A DNA stretch of 64,000 nt from SABI01 sp963676605. Lineage in GTDB: Bacteria > Spirochaetota > Spirochaetia > Sphaerochaetales > Sphaerochaetaceae. Below, in pieces: positions 9,716-17,946 of this stretch. How positions within the stretch are numbered: position 1 is the stretch's first letter; every line of letters starts with the position of its first letter. The stretch lies in the NCBI GenBank assembly GCA_963676605.2, contig CAXXSP010000034.1:74769-138768 (forward strand), in the 5' to 3' direction. The translations under genes were made by a program, and so were the position numbers. The notes beneath the pieces are model-generated. The model had not been told where the DNA came from, made no database searches, and saw only the letters and a list, made by a program, of their open reading frames with translations.

Positions 9716-10396
9716 TCAATCATTATATGTTTCCTTGTACCGCAGGAATGAGTACCCGAGTTTCACTGTCGGTGCCCACTGATCGCTGAACAGTACAGAG
9801 ATTCTGACCTCAGAGCTGTTTCCTCTGTTCAGAGGATAATCACGTATGGTGTACCGGAGTGTGGTGCCGATTCTCAGTTTTGAATCGGTATAGGGTGAGA
9901 GTGTATCTTTTTCACTCGAGAATGAGATTCTTTCGAAGGAGGCTATGAAACCGAGAGAGAGGAACTGTCTGTGGGCGATACGCATGACATGCAGGAGAGA
10001 TCCGGAGAATCTGATTCCGATACCTTCATAGGATTCCAGAGCTCCTGTGATGAAGTCACTATAGATGAATTCGGGTTCGACTGTGAGAGAGACCGGCATA
10101 TAGGTGTCCTGTTTGATGAGTGTGAACGTAAAGACGAGGCCTGCCTGGAGGTTCACTGAATCGCCTGAGTCTTTCTGATAGGAAAAAGCGAGACCGTAAT
10201 CAAGAAAACCATTCTCAGCTGTGACGATTTCCGCTGATAACGAGAGAGGGGCCTCTGGCGAATAGGCTCCCTCAACGGTTGCAGCGTATCCGTTCTGAGT
10301 CATATCGAGAGAGGATACGGCTCCTGCCGACAGTGAGCAGGTAAGCAGGAGGAGGCCGATGAGTATCAGTGGATATCTAGAGGACAATATATTCAC
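9716..10396 (-). CDS. Small exported protein, probable outer-membrane beta-barrel
   Basis: The 226-residue product has a signal peptide (core LILIGLLLLTCSLSAGA). Alternating polar and hydrophobic strands follow to the C-terminus, which ends near a tyrosine/phenylalanine-rich strand (VKLGYSFLRY), as in outer-membrane barrels. The listed start is GTG at 10396, but it abuts a GGGAGGAG ribosome site; the TTG at 10387 has better spacing and may be the real start. It overlaps the end of the usher-like gene by 20 bases, so the two are translationally coupled. No specific family is recognised. A role beside the usher-like pore is inferred from coupling alone. Confidence 0.7.
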   Translation of the reverse strand: MNILSSRYPLILIGLLLLTCSLSAGAVSSLDMTQNGYAATVEGAYSPEAPLSLSAEIVTAENGFLDYGLAFSYQKDSGDSVNLQAGLVFTFTLIKQDTYMPVSLTVEPEFIYSDFITGALESYEGIGIRFSGSLLHVMRIAHRQFLSLGFIASFERISFSSEKDTLSPYTDSKLRIGTTLRYTIRDYPLNRGNSSEVRISVLFSDQWAPTVKLGYSFLRYKETYND

Positions 10397-12971
10397 CTCC
10401 TCCCTGGAACGTGATTTCTTTCACGACCGGTTTCAGCGTCACTTGTACTACCCTGTCTTTCCCATCGGTGAGATCGAGTTGAGAGGCGGAGAATTCCACC
10501 GTATATCCTTCCGGAACAGTGCTCTCGATAACGGATAGACTCCAGAGCGCAGGAAGCAGTCCGGTAAATGAGAACGAGCCCTCCCTGTTCGGAATCTTCC
10601 GCTGTTCTTCTGTTTCACTCGAGAGTGTGAGGATCAGTCCGGTTTCATCCTCTCCTTCATAGTGAGTGAGATCAAGTGTTCCGGTGACCGAAATCGGCCG
10701 TGTGATCTCAATGGAAATCTCTTCACTCTGATTCTCCAATTCGAGGAGAGTCTGAGCGGGATCAATGAGTATGAACGTGTCAGTGGAAATGCCCGGTCTG
10801 AGAATCACCTGATACGTACCTTTGGGGACTGCCGGGAAATTGAACGAGCCTTCTTTGTCTGTTACGGCTGTCAGATTCCCGATGGTTACGATGATCTGGT
10901 CAATCGGATCTGAGGGGAGATGGGGGATGATTTTCCCCTTCACTTCTGAAACGTCGCCACGTACACCCACAGGAACATTGAAGGATGTTGAAAAGGAAAC
11001 GGAGAAAGAGAGAGTCTGTGCCAGTGTCTGACTTGGAAGGCGTGAATAGGTGAGTGCCGTGCTCATTCTTCCGAATTCTTCAACATCGAATGCTGCATGG
11101 GCGCCTATCGAATAGCCTGACAACCCTGTCTTGAACGCATGAGAGAAACTGAGATCACATCCTCCCGACAGATCTGCGGCGAGGGTCCCCGTGAATTTCA
11201 CAGTGGAGGAAAGAAGAGAGTCGGAAAAGCCTTCCAGAGAACTCCCCGTATCGAGAGAAGTCGTTGCTGTCACTCGTCCTATACCTTCAAGTGTTCTCGC
11301 AGCCAGAAGGTCTACTATCTGTGATGAGGGATATTCTCCCAGGGTGAAGTGAGACATGCCCATCTTGAGTTCGATACCGGCCAGGATGGTATCGAATCCT
11401 CCCGAGTATGTGGTTGCTCTTTCAGTTTCGGGTGTTCCCAAAGTGTAGACGTACTCATACGAGTGCGCCACGCTCGCGGAGATGGAACTCCTGCTCGAAA
11501 GCAGGTACCCTGCAGAGATTCCCCACGTGTGTTTATTCTTGTAGGTCTCACGTATTCTGTCCCTGTCGATGAAGGTGTATTTTCCTGAGAAACTGGCATT
11601 CTCAGAAGGGAAGAGTGATCCTTCGATGGCAACCACATGCTCCCCTGTCGCGGAACCAAGATAGGCGGCGCTTTTATGGGAGAAATAAAGAGAGTAGCGG
11701 TAGGCTTTCTCGAGAGCGCTCAACTGAAGGTCGAAAGCGCTCTTCTGTGGGTCATCCACGGAGACTGCCGCCGAATAGTGTATATTCGAGATATCGTACG
11801 GGCGTAGAAATCCTGACAGACCTGCATAGGAAGAACCATCCTCCCGGTTCAGAGTCCATGACATCGAAATGGAGTGTACTTCACCGAAGGCAAGGTAGGT
11901 CTTTGCTCCGATCTGACGTGTTTCTTCTGCTCCCGTTGAGGAAAAGAGTTCAGCACGGGCCGTCGGTCGATGAATCGAGAGTAGCAGACCTGATGCATCA
12001 AGACCCGGTACAAGTGAAGTCCCCTGGAACGTTGTATTCTGATTGATGGAGAATACCGGATTCTCATATGAAAATGACCCGGTACTCCAGGTGGGAGTTA
12101 ACGGTATGAGTGAAAAACTCGGCGTCGGAACGGAAAGGGATACCTTATGGTAATTCTCATCATCGAGGAATCCTGATCCGCCGAGCGTGGTGCCGAATTC
12201 CATCGGATCGGAAAAAAGATCGATGCTGCTGAGGACTGCTGAAGTGGAAAACTTGAAATAGCGGTACAGTGATTCTTCCTTGATCGGTGGAATCCACTGA
12301 CTTATCGCTCCGATTTCCTTCTCACTCCCGTCGTTCATCCGTGCGACGATGGAAGAGATCACACTTGACTGTTTTGATATCTCCGGGTCAAGTTCTACTG
12401 AAAAATGTAACTCTCTGCTTTCCTGTGGGAGAAGCGTCACTGTGTTTTCAGTGAAACTGCCTTCCGCCATATAGGTTGCGCTTCCGCTGAGATCTATCTC
12501 GATTTCTACATTGCCCGTATTCTGGATACTGAAATCAATCACAAAGGCACTGCTGTTCAGAATAAAAGGAGGAAAGTCCAGAAGCGTGATCTCGAAGTCA
12601 TATACCGGCAAGACGGTGACCTGTTCCCCTGCGATCTCTCCGGCTTCCGGAAAGGTGAGTCCCACCTGATACTCTCCCGCCTTTGCTGAAGGGGGAACGT
12701 AACAGGAAAGGAAGAGAATATCACTCGAATCGGGTTCGAGTGTAAGAGGGAAGAGCGGAAACTGAAGTTTCCACCCCTGCGGTAGAATCGGTTCAGGGTG
12801 GACCGTGATCTCTGCACCGCCGTCATTGAATACCTCAAATACAAGATTCAGTAATTCATCGGTCTCAACTTCTGAGGGACCGCTTACGGAACTCACCTGT
12901 ACACTGAAGAGTCTGACCATGGAAAAGAGAAGGATAAGAAGTGTGAAGTTTTTTCTCTGCAGTTCAGTCAT
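10377..12971 (-). CDS. Usher-like outer-membrane protein with N-terminal NEW3-type and C-terminal beta-sandwich domains
   Basis: The 864-residue product has a signal peptide (about 1-24). Two immunoglobulin-like beta-sandwich domains of the NEW3/CARDB kind (about 25-120 and 125-215; motifs PQGW, QNTGN) come next. A long Ser/Gly-rich region of amphipathic strands (about 230-660) reads like a large outer-membrane barrel. Two C-terminal carboxypeptidase-regulatory-like sandwiches (about 665-740 and 765-845) follow, with the usual TDKEGSFNFP and GTYQVIL motifs. Fimbrial ushers have the same general plan of N-terminal domain, barrel and two small C-terminal sandwiches, but I see no clear FimD sequence signature. 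It begins right after the stop of the PapD-like chaperone gene (TAAATG). The usher role is inferred from architecture and gene order. An alternative is a structural surface protein. Confidence 0.72.
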   Translation of the reverse strand: MTELQRKNFTLLILLFSMVRLFSVQVSSVSGPSEVETDELLNLVFEVFNDGGAEITVHPEPILPQGWKLQFPLFPLTLEPDSSDILFLSCYVPPSAKAGEYQVGLTFPEAGEIAGEQVTVLPVYDFEITLLDFPPFILNSSAFVIDFSIQNTGNVEIEIDLSGSATYMAEGSFTENTVTLLPQESRELHFSVELDPEISKQSSVISSIVARMNDGSEKEIGAISQWIPPIKEESLYRYFKFSTSAVLSSIDLFSDPMEFGTTLGGSGFLDDENYHKVSLSVPTPSFSLIPLTPTWSTGSFSYENPVFSINQNTTFQGTSLVPGLDASGLLLSIHRPTARAELFSSTGAEETRQIGAKTYLAFGEVHSISMSWTLNREDGSSYAGLSGFLRPYDISNIHYSAAVSVDDPQKSAFDLQLSALEKAYRYSLYFSHKSAAYLGSATGEHVVAIEGSLFPSENASFSGKYTFIDRDRIRETYKNKHTWGISAGYLLSSRSSISASVAHSYEYVYTLGTPETERATTYSGGFDTILAGIELKMGMSHFTLGEYPSSQIVDLLAARTLEGIGRVTATTSLDTGSSLEGFSDSLLSSTVKFTGTLAADLSGGCDLSFSHAFKTGLSGYSIGAHAAFDVEEFGRMSTALTYSRLPSQTLAQTLSFSVSFSTSFNVPVGVRGDVSEVKGKIIPHLPSDPIDQIIVTIGNLTAVTDKEGSFNFPAVPKGTYQVILRPGISTDTFILIDPAQTLLELENQSEEISIEITRPISVTGTLDLTHYEGEDETGLILTLSSETEEQRKIPNREGSFSFTGLLPALWSLSVIESTVPEGYTVEFSASQLDLTDGKDRVVQVTLKPVVKEITFQGGGEYIVL

Positions 12972-13769
12972 TTATTCGAAGGTGGGGGAGACAAGCACGC
13001 CGAATATCTTATCCTTGCCGATGTCTGCGAGAAGCTGGATCCTGTATGAGCCGGGTTCAAGGTCTGGGAATGATATGCTCCTTGCTACACTTGTACCGGG
13101 AAAACTCGCGATGCCTCGTCCATCATAACGTCCAAGGAATGAACCTGTTTTTGAATAGAGCAGAGCATAGATGCTCCCTGCGGCCTGAGTCTCTCCGGTA
13201 TTCTCGATGCTGAACGTGAGTGTCTTCTCTTCACTATGCGTGGCGACCTGTATATCCTTGAACTGGAGTCCAGGTTTCCCTGTCTGTCCGATCTGTGTCA
13301 CGATCTGTACTCCGAAGCGGTAATTGACACTCAGTGCCGCGACCTCATCTTCTTTCAGGTCAGGGTTGAGAAGACTATCGGTTATCGCTTCAACGAAGAC
13401 GATAGACCAGTAGACTCCACTCAGTGAAGGATCTGACGGTACGATAACGGTATAGGGAACAGTGACACTCATCCCCGGCGGTACAACCACTACATCCTTT
13501 GCAAGCTGGATCCATGGAGCGTTTGACCGGGGGTCAGTGCCTGGTGAATGAAATACATTATTCCCGTCCGCGAAGTAGAGGTAATCAACCTGCGTCAACT
13601 GCACTCGTTCATTCCGTTCTCCCGGATTCGCTATCTGTAGCGTCCCCGTATAGGATTCTCCCGGAAGTGCTATGTTCTTAACGAAGAGCTCCCCCTGAAC
13701 CTGTATGGTAGCACTCAGGAGAGAGAGGGCGGTAAGCATCAGTATGTGTATCACAAGAATTTTTTTCAT
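12972..13769 (-). CDS. PapD-like periplasmic chaperone
   Basis: From the ATG at 13769 the product has 265 residues. An AGAGGA ribosome site supports this start; a longer frame exists upstream but its extra residues would precede the signal peptide. A signal peptide is followed by two beta-sandwich domains. The first contains NPGERNERV, PPGMSVTVPYTV and SGVYWSIVFVE, a pattern typical of PapD-like and DUF916-like proteins. The second runs from about residue 160 and ends FGVLVSPTFE. Pilus chaperones cap exported subunits by donating a strand and hand them to an usher. The position between the subunit genes and the usher-like gene fits that job. The canonical cleft Arg/Lys pair cannot be assigned with confidence by eye. 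Confidence 0.78.
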   Translation of the reverse strand: MKKILVIHILMLTALSLLSATIQVQGELFVKNIALPGESYTGTLQIANPGERNERVQLTQVDYLYFADGNNVFHSPGTDPRSNAPWIQLAKDVVVVPPGMSVTVPYTVIVPSDPSLSGVYWSIVFVEAITDSLLNPDLKEDEVAALSVNYRFGVQIVTQIGQTGKPGLQFKDIQVATHSEEKTLTFSIENTGETQAAGSIYALLYSKTGSFLGRYDGRGIASFPGTSVARSISFPDLEPGSYRIQLLADIGKDKIFGVLVSPTFE

Positions 13770-13780
13770 AGGTTCCTCTG

Positions 13781-14272
13781 TTATTCTTCCACAACAGTGA
13801 AATAGATTTCCGTGTTCCATGAACTCGGTTTGAATGGTTCGACGTTCAGGTCGCTGATGGAGTACTGAATCCCTATCAATTCAATATTGCCCGTACCAGA
13901 AGCTACCCTGACCGGGGTAGTGGTACAGGGGATGAATGTATCCTGAATGAATCCGAGAAGATCGGGATCGGGGGTAAGGGCACGGAAGGAGAGCTTTGCC
14001 TCTTCATTCCAGATAAATGGATTCCCTTCAATGTAGAGAGTCCAACTTCCATCTGCATTGATGGTGAGAGCCTCCGTGTACAGAGGGGAGAGAATAGTGT
14101 TTGAGTAGTTGCTGCCTGCTCCATCTGCTAAATCCATGCTGTCGGGTGTAAGGCTCCATCCATGGGAGAAAGAGCTGTTCCACTCGAGAGACACGGCTGC
14201 AGAGAGGAATAGAGGAATGAGATGTATGACGGTGAATAGGAAAATTCGTCTCGGGTGGCTGTTAACGTTCAT
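13781..14272 (-). CDS. Small exported protein, possible minor fibre subunit or tip protein
   Basis: From the ATG at 14272 (AGGA ribosome site) the product has 163 residues: a signal peptide, then a single beta-rich domain without detectable catalytic motifs, ending in a strand (TEIYFTVVEE). It does not align clearly with the three paralogous subunits upstream, but it has the same size class and export signal. It sits between them and the chaperone gene, 11 bases before the chaperone start. A divergent adaptor or terminal subunit is plausible; the function is not established. Confidence 0.65.
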   Translation of the reverse strand: MNVNSHPRRIFLFTVIHLIPLFLSAAVSLEWNSSFSHGWSLTPDSMDLADGAGSNYSNTILSPLYTEALTINADGSWTLYIEGNPFIWNEEAKLSFRALTPDPDLLGFIQDTFIPCTTTPVRVASGTGNIELIGIQYSISDLNVEPFKPSSWNTEIYFTVVEE

Positions 14273-14393
14273 GCAATTATTCCTGAGCGCAATCATCATG
14301 AGTGAGAGAATATGAAGCGTTCGTCTCTTTCAGCACAGAAGGCTGTGCCCGGAAGAAAGCTTATGTGTATCTGGAATTATGAAAGGGCGGTAT

Positions 14394-15065
14394 TCACTCT
14401 GAGAGGAGAGTATAGACGATCTGGAAAGCTTCCACCCCCGGATCTCCTGAGAGGCTGTAAACGATCTTTGCACCGTTCTTCTTTCCGTCAGTCCAGGCCT
14501 TTCCGCCTTTGACATTGAGAATGACATCCTCAGGGCTTTCACTCGCAGGTATCGGAATATAGCCCGATTTGCCGTCGTTGCCGGTTTTCGTTCCCACTAC
14601 ATTGGAGCCCAGAGAATCTGGATCCGAAAGCTTGCTCCCTGCATTGCCCGGTGGATCGACTCGAACCCAGAGCGTTCCCGGGATGTAGCCACTGGTCGGA
14701 CAATGAACCGTGATCTTCTGATTTCTGCTGTTTCCTTCCAGTGTGTACTGAAGGTACCCGCCTTCTTCAACATCAATACCGTCAAAACTGATGCTGCTTT
14801 TCTGCGGTGTGTTTCCTGCATCATTCACCGAGTAATACCCCGAATGATAGATAGGGAATTTTACCTCCGGACTTTCGACAGCGTTCCCGTCAAAGACTCT
14901 CAGGGACGCAATCGGCAGGAATGCATCCTTTATATCCAATACGATATTCTGCGTAGCAGTTGTTGCTGCTGACAACGAAGTGATGAATACGCATGAGGCG
15001 AGAATACACAGGAGTATCTTTCGTTCCAGGAACGTGTTTCTTCTCTGTTCTATTCTGCTTCTCAC
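14394..15065 (-). CDS. Exported pilin-like subunit, paralogue 3
   Basis: The 223-residue product has a signal peptide ending SLSAATTA. The mature part aligns over its whole length with the next two upstream proteins: TATQNIVLDI at the mature start, SLRVFDG, LQYTLEG, KITVHCPTSGY, and DPGVEAFQIVYTLLSE at the end. The start is GTG at 15065 behind GAGAGG. It contains a single mature cysteine in the TVHCPTS motif; its paralogues have none in the mature domain. A hairpin lies in the leader between this gene and paralogue 2. It is likely a minor subunit, given its greater divergence and that hairpin. Confidence 0.75.
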   Translation of the reverse strand: MRSRIEQRRNTFLERKILLCILASCVFITSLSAATTATQNIVLDIKDAFLPIASLRVFDGNAVESPEVKFPIYHSGYYSVNDAGNTPQKSSISFDGIDVEEGGYLQYTLEGNSRNQKITVHCPTSGYIPGTLWVRVDPPGNAGSKLSDPDSLGSNVVGTKTGNDGKSGYIPIPASESPEDVILNVKGGKAWTDGKKNGAKIVYSLSGDPGVEAFQIVYTLLSE

Positions 15066-15098
15066 CTTCTACCTCTCTTTCCAGTCTCTCTCCGATGG

Positions 15099-15123
15099 CT
15101 CCTCCTGTCAAGGGCAGGAGGAG
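15099..15123 (-). terminator. Intercistronic hairpin between subunit genes
   Basis: CTCCTCCTG, a 7-base loop and CAGGAGGAG form a perfect 9-bp stem in the 116-bp gap between subunit paralogues 2 and 3. No U-tract follows on the minus strand, so it is probably not a full terminator. It could act as a partial terminator or a 3-prime stabiliser that keeps the promoter-proximal subunits more abundant than the chaperone and usher-like proteins, as in other fimbrial operons. Confidence 0.45.
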
Positions 15124-15181
15124 ATGTAAAAACATCCCCCCCTGCTGAAAAATTTCTGAGTATCAAGTTCTCGCTATGCTA

Positions 15182-15856
15182 TCAGCCGATCGGATCAGCA
15201 ACAATCGTATAGGTCACCGCGACAGTGGTTACTGCAGGGTCTTCTACGAAACCGTATACAACAGGAGCTCCCGGAACATGAGTGTTCTTTGTTGTTCCAG
15301 TGGCTGTATCTGCACCCGGGATGGAATTGATGATCTCTCTTGCACTTTCCGAACCCTGAGGGATGTAGAAGTTGTTATCATTCGTATCCCCATGGGGCTG
15401 ATCAGTGCTGGTGGTAACAATTCCATGGGCATCAGCTACAATGGCGGTTCCGGTATCATCCTGGGGATCACCGACCTGTACATACAGAGAGCCTGTCGCG
15501 TAATTGGTGGTACCTGAGTGAACTGTGATCTTATAGGGATCGGTGTAACCTGCAACGGTATACTGCAGAGAACCTCCGTCTTTTTCACCAAGAGCAAGCC
15601 AGCCGCTATACGAAGGAGCGGTAGCTTCTGCACCGGCTACGGAGACGGTATATGTTCCCGTATCACTTGCTGAAAAAGCTACTGTCGGGTTAGTATTGGT
15701 GCCGTCGAAGACTCTGATTGCCGCCACACCCTCATACGCCGGGGTGATCGTAAGCGTTACGTTCTGGGTGGCTGTAGTTGCCGCTGTGAGTGTTGCAAGT
15801 GACAGGATCAGAAAAAGTACTGATACTGCTGAAATTGCTTTGATGCTTTTCTTCAT
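15182..15856 (-). CDS. Exported pilin-like subunit, paralogue 2
   Basis: The 224-residue product starts at an ATG with a GGAG ribosome site. A signal peptide ends near TLTAATTA. The mature domain carries the family motifs TATQNVTLTI, AYEGVAAIRVFDG, LQYTVAGY, KITVHS, GSLYVQVGDP, a Ser/Gly segment, IPGADTATGT and a last strand TTVAVTYTIV. It is rich in Thr, Ser, Gly and Ala with no cysteine, as expected for a secreted beta-sandwich fibre subunit. About 73 bases separate it from paralogue 1, and a TGTAGGAT half-site lies in that gap. A high-abundance major subunit is a reasonable guess. Confidence 0.8.
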   Translation of the reverse strand: MKKSIKAISAVSVLFLILSLATLTAATTATQNVTLTITPAYEGVAAIRVFDGTNTNPTVAFSASDTGTYTVSVAGAEATAPSYSGWLALGEKDGGSLQYTVAGYTDPYKITVHSGTTNYATGSLYVQVGDPQDDTGTAIVADAHGIVTTSTDQPHGDTNDNNFYIPQGSESAREIINSIPGADTATGTTKNTHVPGAPVVYGFVEDPAVTTVAVTYTIVADPIG

Positions 15857-15898
15857 GTTGTTTCTCCTTAAACAATTAATAATTTTTTCTGCTGTGCG

Positions 15899-15906
15899 AT
15901 CCTACA
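15899..15906 (-). promoter_or_regulatory. TGTAGGAT half-site upstream of subunit paralogue 2
   Basis: On the minus strand this matches the left half of the perfect palindrome at 17,228. It lies 43-50 bases upstream of the paralogue 2 start codon, inside a short GCGAT/ATCGC dyad. It may mark an internal promoter used by the same regulator. This is weak evidence on its own. Confidence 0.25.
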
Positions 15907-15929
15907 ATCGCTGTGTTCTGTGCTTCTTA

Positions 15930-16613
15930 TCAGAATGAAGCAGTAGTCGTTCCGTCCTGAAGCAGTGTATAGACGACTGCGATTGTGCTCACCCCGGGGT
16001 TGCCATTGAACCCGTAGGTTACCGTTGCACCGGGAAGATAATCAGTTGCATCGACTGTAACGAAATTTGTTCCTGTATAGGTATTCGATCCGGGGATGTC
16101 TGAAATGATGGTACTCGTTGTTTCCGAGCTCCCGACTACATTGAACTTATTCGGATATGAGGCATCTCCGCTGTTCTCAAGAATTCCCAACGTGTCATTG
16201 GCAAGATATCCTGAAGAATTCCTCGGTTCACCTACTTTCACGTAGAGGGAGCCTGAATTGTATCCGCTCGTTGTCGAATGTACGGTGATTTTCTGATTAC
16301 TCAAACCTCTTACAGTGTACTGCAGGGCACCTCCTGATTTTTCAGTCAGGGAATCATAGTTTGCATATTCAGATTTCCATGGATCTGCACCTGCAGTACT
16401 CGTTTCCCACGTCCCCTGATAACTGTCTGTGAATTCCACTCCGGGATTTTCTGTTGTTCCATCGAACACTCTGAGAGCCGCAACACCGATGTACGAAGGG
16501 ATCAGATTAAAAGTTACCATTTGCGTCGCAACAGTGGATGCAAGGAGACCTTCAACAGACAGCATGATAAGCATGAGTATAACAATAGCGGTATACCGAA
16601 AGTTCTTAATCAA
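15930..16613 (-). CDS. Exported pilin-like subunit, paralogue 1
   Basis: The 227-residue product is translated from TTG at 16613, chosen because GGAGG lies 7 bases upstream and no in-frame ATG precedes the signal peptide. The signal peptide ends near EGLLAST. The mature region matches paralogues 2 and 3: ATQMVTFNLIPSY, GVAALRVFDG, LQYTVRG, KITVHSTTSGY, GSLYVKVGEP, IPGSNTYTGT, PGATVTYGF and STIAVVYTLL. It has no mature cysteines. It is the second gene of the run, and its TTG start may lower its yield relative to paralogue 2. Confidence 0.8.
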   Translation of the reverse strand: MIKNFRYTAIVILMLIMLSVEGLLASTVATQMVTFNLIPSYIGVAALRVFDGTTENPGVEFTDSYQGTWETSTAGADPWKSEYANYDSLTEKSGGALQYTVRGLSNQKITVHSTTSGYNSGSLYVKVGEPRNSSGYLANDTLGILENSGDASYPNKFNVVGSSETTSTIISDIPGSNTYTGTNFVTVDATDYLPGATVTYGFNGNPGVSTIAVVYTLLQDGTTTASF

Positions 16614-16677
16614 GTTAGTTCCTCCTTTTTATCAGCGCTCTTCCCTGCATGGTCAACGACCATGCGCATTCATTCGT

Positions 16678-17166
16678 TTACTCCAGAGAAAAATCCACCG
16701 TATAGGATACGGTTTCTGTCTCTCCGTCTACGAGGTCATAGTAGATCTCGTAGGTATCGAAGGTGTTGTTCACTGGGCCCAGCACCTTCTTCGACGAGCC
16801 GTTCACATAGAACGGCCCTTCGCTTATTTCTCCCTTGACCAGGGTCATGAACAGCGGTGATCCAGCTGAAGATGCCATCAGATTGACCTCTGTACCTGCC
16901 CCGTCAACAGTGAATGATAGGGTTCCTCCGGATATCCGGGTATCACTCAGTCGTTTCTCTGTCTTTTCACCGGCGAACGTCACCGGTAGAAAATATTTCT
17001 GCGTCTGATGAACCACTTCCATATCAGAGAGTGTGACCGCCAGTAAAGGCGAAGAAAAATCAATGGTCACACTGCTTGTAAGAACTGTAGCTCCCCAGAG
17101 GGCGGACATGGTAATCAGAATGAGAGTAAGAATAGCTATGACATCTCTCTTGCTTTCAGTTCTCAT
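16678..17166 (-). CDS. Small exported protein at the head of the fibre operon
   Basis: The 162-residue product has a signal peptide (ILTLILITMSALWGA) and one beta-rich mature domain (TSSVTIDFSSPLLAV at the start, TVSYTVDFSLE at the end). The ends resemble the subunit family, but the middle is shorter and lacks the RVFDG motif. Start at ATG 17166 with AAGGAA upstream. It is the first gene after the regulatory region, 62 bases from a perfect TGTAGGAT palindrome. It could be a tip or initiator subunit; the family is unknown. Confidence 0.7.
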   Translation of the reverse strand: MRTESKRDVIAILTLILITMSALWGATVLTSSVTIDFSSPLLAVTLSDMEVVHQTQKYFLPVTFAGEKTEKRLSDTRISGGTLSFTVDGAGTEVNLMASSAGSPLFMTLVKGEISEGPFYVNGSSKKVLGPVNNTFDTYEIYYDLVDGETETVSYTVDFSLE

Positions 17167-17227
17167 TCATTGTTCCTTTTCCCTATTACGCCTGCTTCTA
17201 TCCTAGTGAGAATTTTTCAGATAGTGG

Positions 17228-17245
17228 TGTAGGATTGATCCTACA
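17228..17245. promoter_or_regulatory. Palindromic operator 1 (TGTAGGATTGATCCTACA)
   Basis: A perfect 8-bp inverted repeat with a 2-base centre, 62 bases upstream of the first fibre gene. It belongs to a family of four matching sites in this gap and is the most symmetric member. NarL/LuxR-type regulators such as those encoded next door bind dyads of this size, so it is a good candidate for the fibre promoter operator. Confidence 0.75.
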
Positions 17246-17340
17246 GTGCTCTATGACGGTTGTGGCATAGCCTGAGATAACTGTTTGTGAAATAGTGAGA
17301 TATTAAACACTTCTTTTTTGGTAATAATTTACTGGAGGCC

Positions 17341-17358
17341 TGTAGGAAGTTGCCTACA
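17341..17358. promoter_or_regulatory. Palindromic operator 2 (TGTAGGAAGTTGCCTACA)
   Basis: Same family: arms TGTAGG and CCTACA with the same 6-base spacing. A plus-strand -10-like GATAAT lies 16 bases after it and no gene follows directly, so it may serve looping, cooperative binding or a short non-coding transcript. Confidence 0.7.
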
Positions 17359-17523
17359 AATCGCTTTCATGCAAGATAATAGCAATTGCTGTCTGGGAAC
17401 ATAGAAACGGATCCGAGGGGAGGTTCGGCATATTTCCATTGCCAGGAAATCTCTCTTTTCTGATTGGATCGCACGGGGATTCTGGTTGCTGACAGGTAGA
17501 GTTTAAAGGCAGAATAAAGAAAG

Positions 17524-17601
17524 AAAGAGAAGGGGGTGTAAGGCTTGAAACATGGTGACGTGAGATGTTCAGTATTGGTGACAGAAGGTCCTTCTCTTTC
17601 C
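17524..17601. ncRNA. Stem-closed structured element, copy 1
   Basis: GAAAGAGAAG at 17,524 pairs with CTTCTCTTTC at 17,592, enclosing about 58 bases that include GGTGTAAGGCTTGA and GGTGAC. The pairing extends inward by one G-C pair here. Copy 2 has the same arms, loop length and internal motifs. A small RNA or a DNA-level target are both possible; orientation is unknown. On the minus strand it begins 74 bases downstream of operator 3. Confidence 0.4.
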
Positions 17602-17675
17602 CGAGTGAATCAGAATGAATCGGACTCACTGGAGGAAGCCTACCATGTGTTCCCTCCTATCTCAATGATTCGCCC

Positions 17676-17693
17676 TGTAGGAATTTGCCTACA
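17676..17693. promoter_or_regulatory. Palindromic operator 3 (TGTAGGAATTTGCCTACA)
   Basis: Identical in all 18 positions to operator 4, 271 bases away. It lies 74 bases from structured element 1. Confidence 0.72.
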
Positions 17694-17793
17694 AAGCCTT
17701 TTAAGGTGTCTGTATGAAGGTTTTTGCGAAAAGATGATTGTTGCCTGTGTGTCTGATTGCCGATACGATGTATAGATAAGGGTATAGAAAAAG

Positions 17794-17870
17794 GAAAGAG
17801 AAGAAGGTGTGAAGCTTGATGCAAAAGTGCTTGAAGTACAGCTAAGGTGACTGACGGACTCTTCTCTTTC
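17794..17870. ncRNA. Stem-closed structured element, copy 2
   Basis: GAAAGAGAAG at 17,794 pairs with CTTCTCTTTC at 17,861 across a 57-base loop containing GGTGTGAAGCTTGA and GGTGAC. Here the outer stem extends by one pair outward (G-C) instead of inward, so pairing is kept while flanking bases change relative to copy 1. On the minus strand it begins 76 bases downstream of operator 4, almost the same distance as copy 1 from operator 3. Confidence 0.4.
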
Positions 17871-17946
17871 CTTTGAAGGCGTTTAATCTCAGCGCCTCAT
17901 GGGTAAAGGCTAGCACAGAGGTCCGGAATCACGCAAGAGGATATAC

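Noticed and set aside
17354..17775. 91- and 76-codon frames in the regulatory gap
   Set aside because: They cross the structured elements and an operator, have no ribosome site and no protein-like composition.
17524..17870. Cyclic di-GMP riboswitch
   Set aside because: Considered because a c-di-GMP regulator lies nearby, but the conserved GEMM core and tetraloop-receptor signatures are missing.
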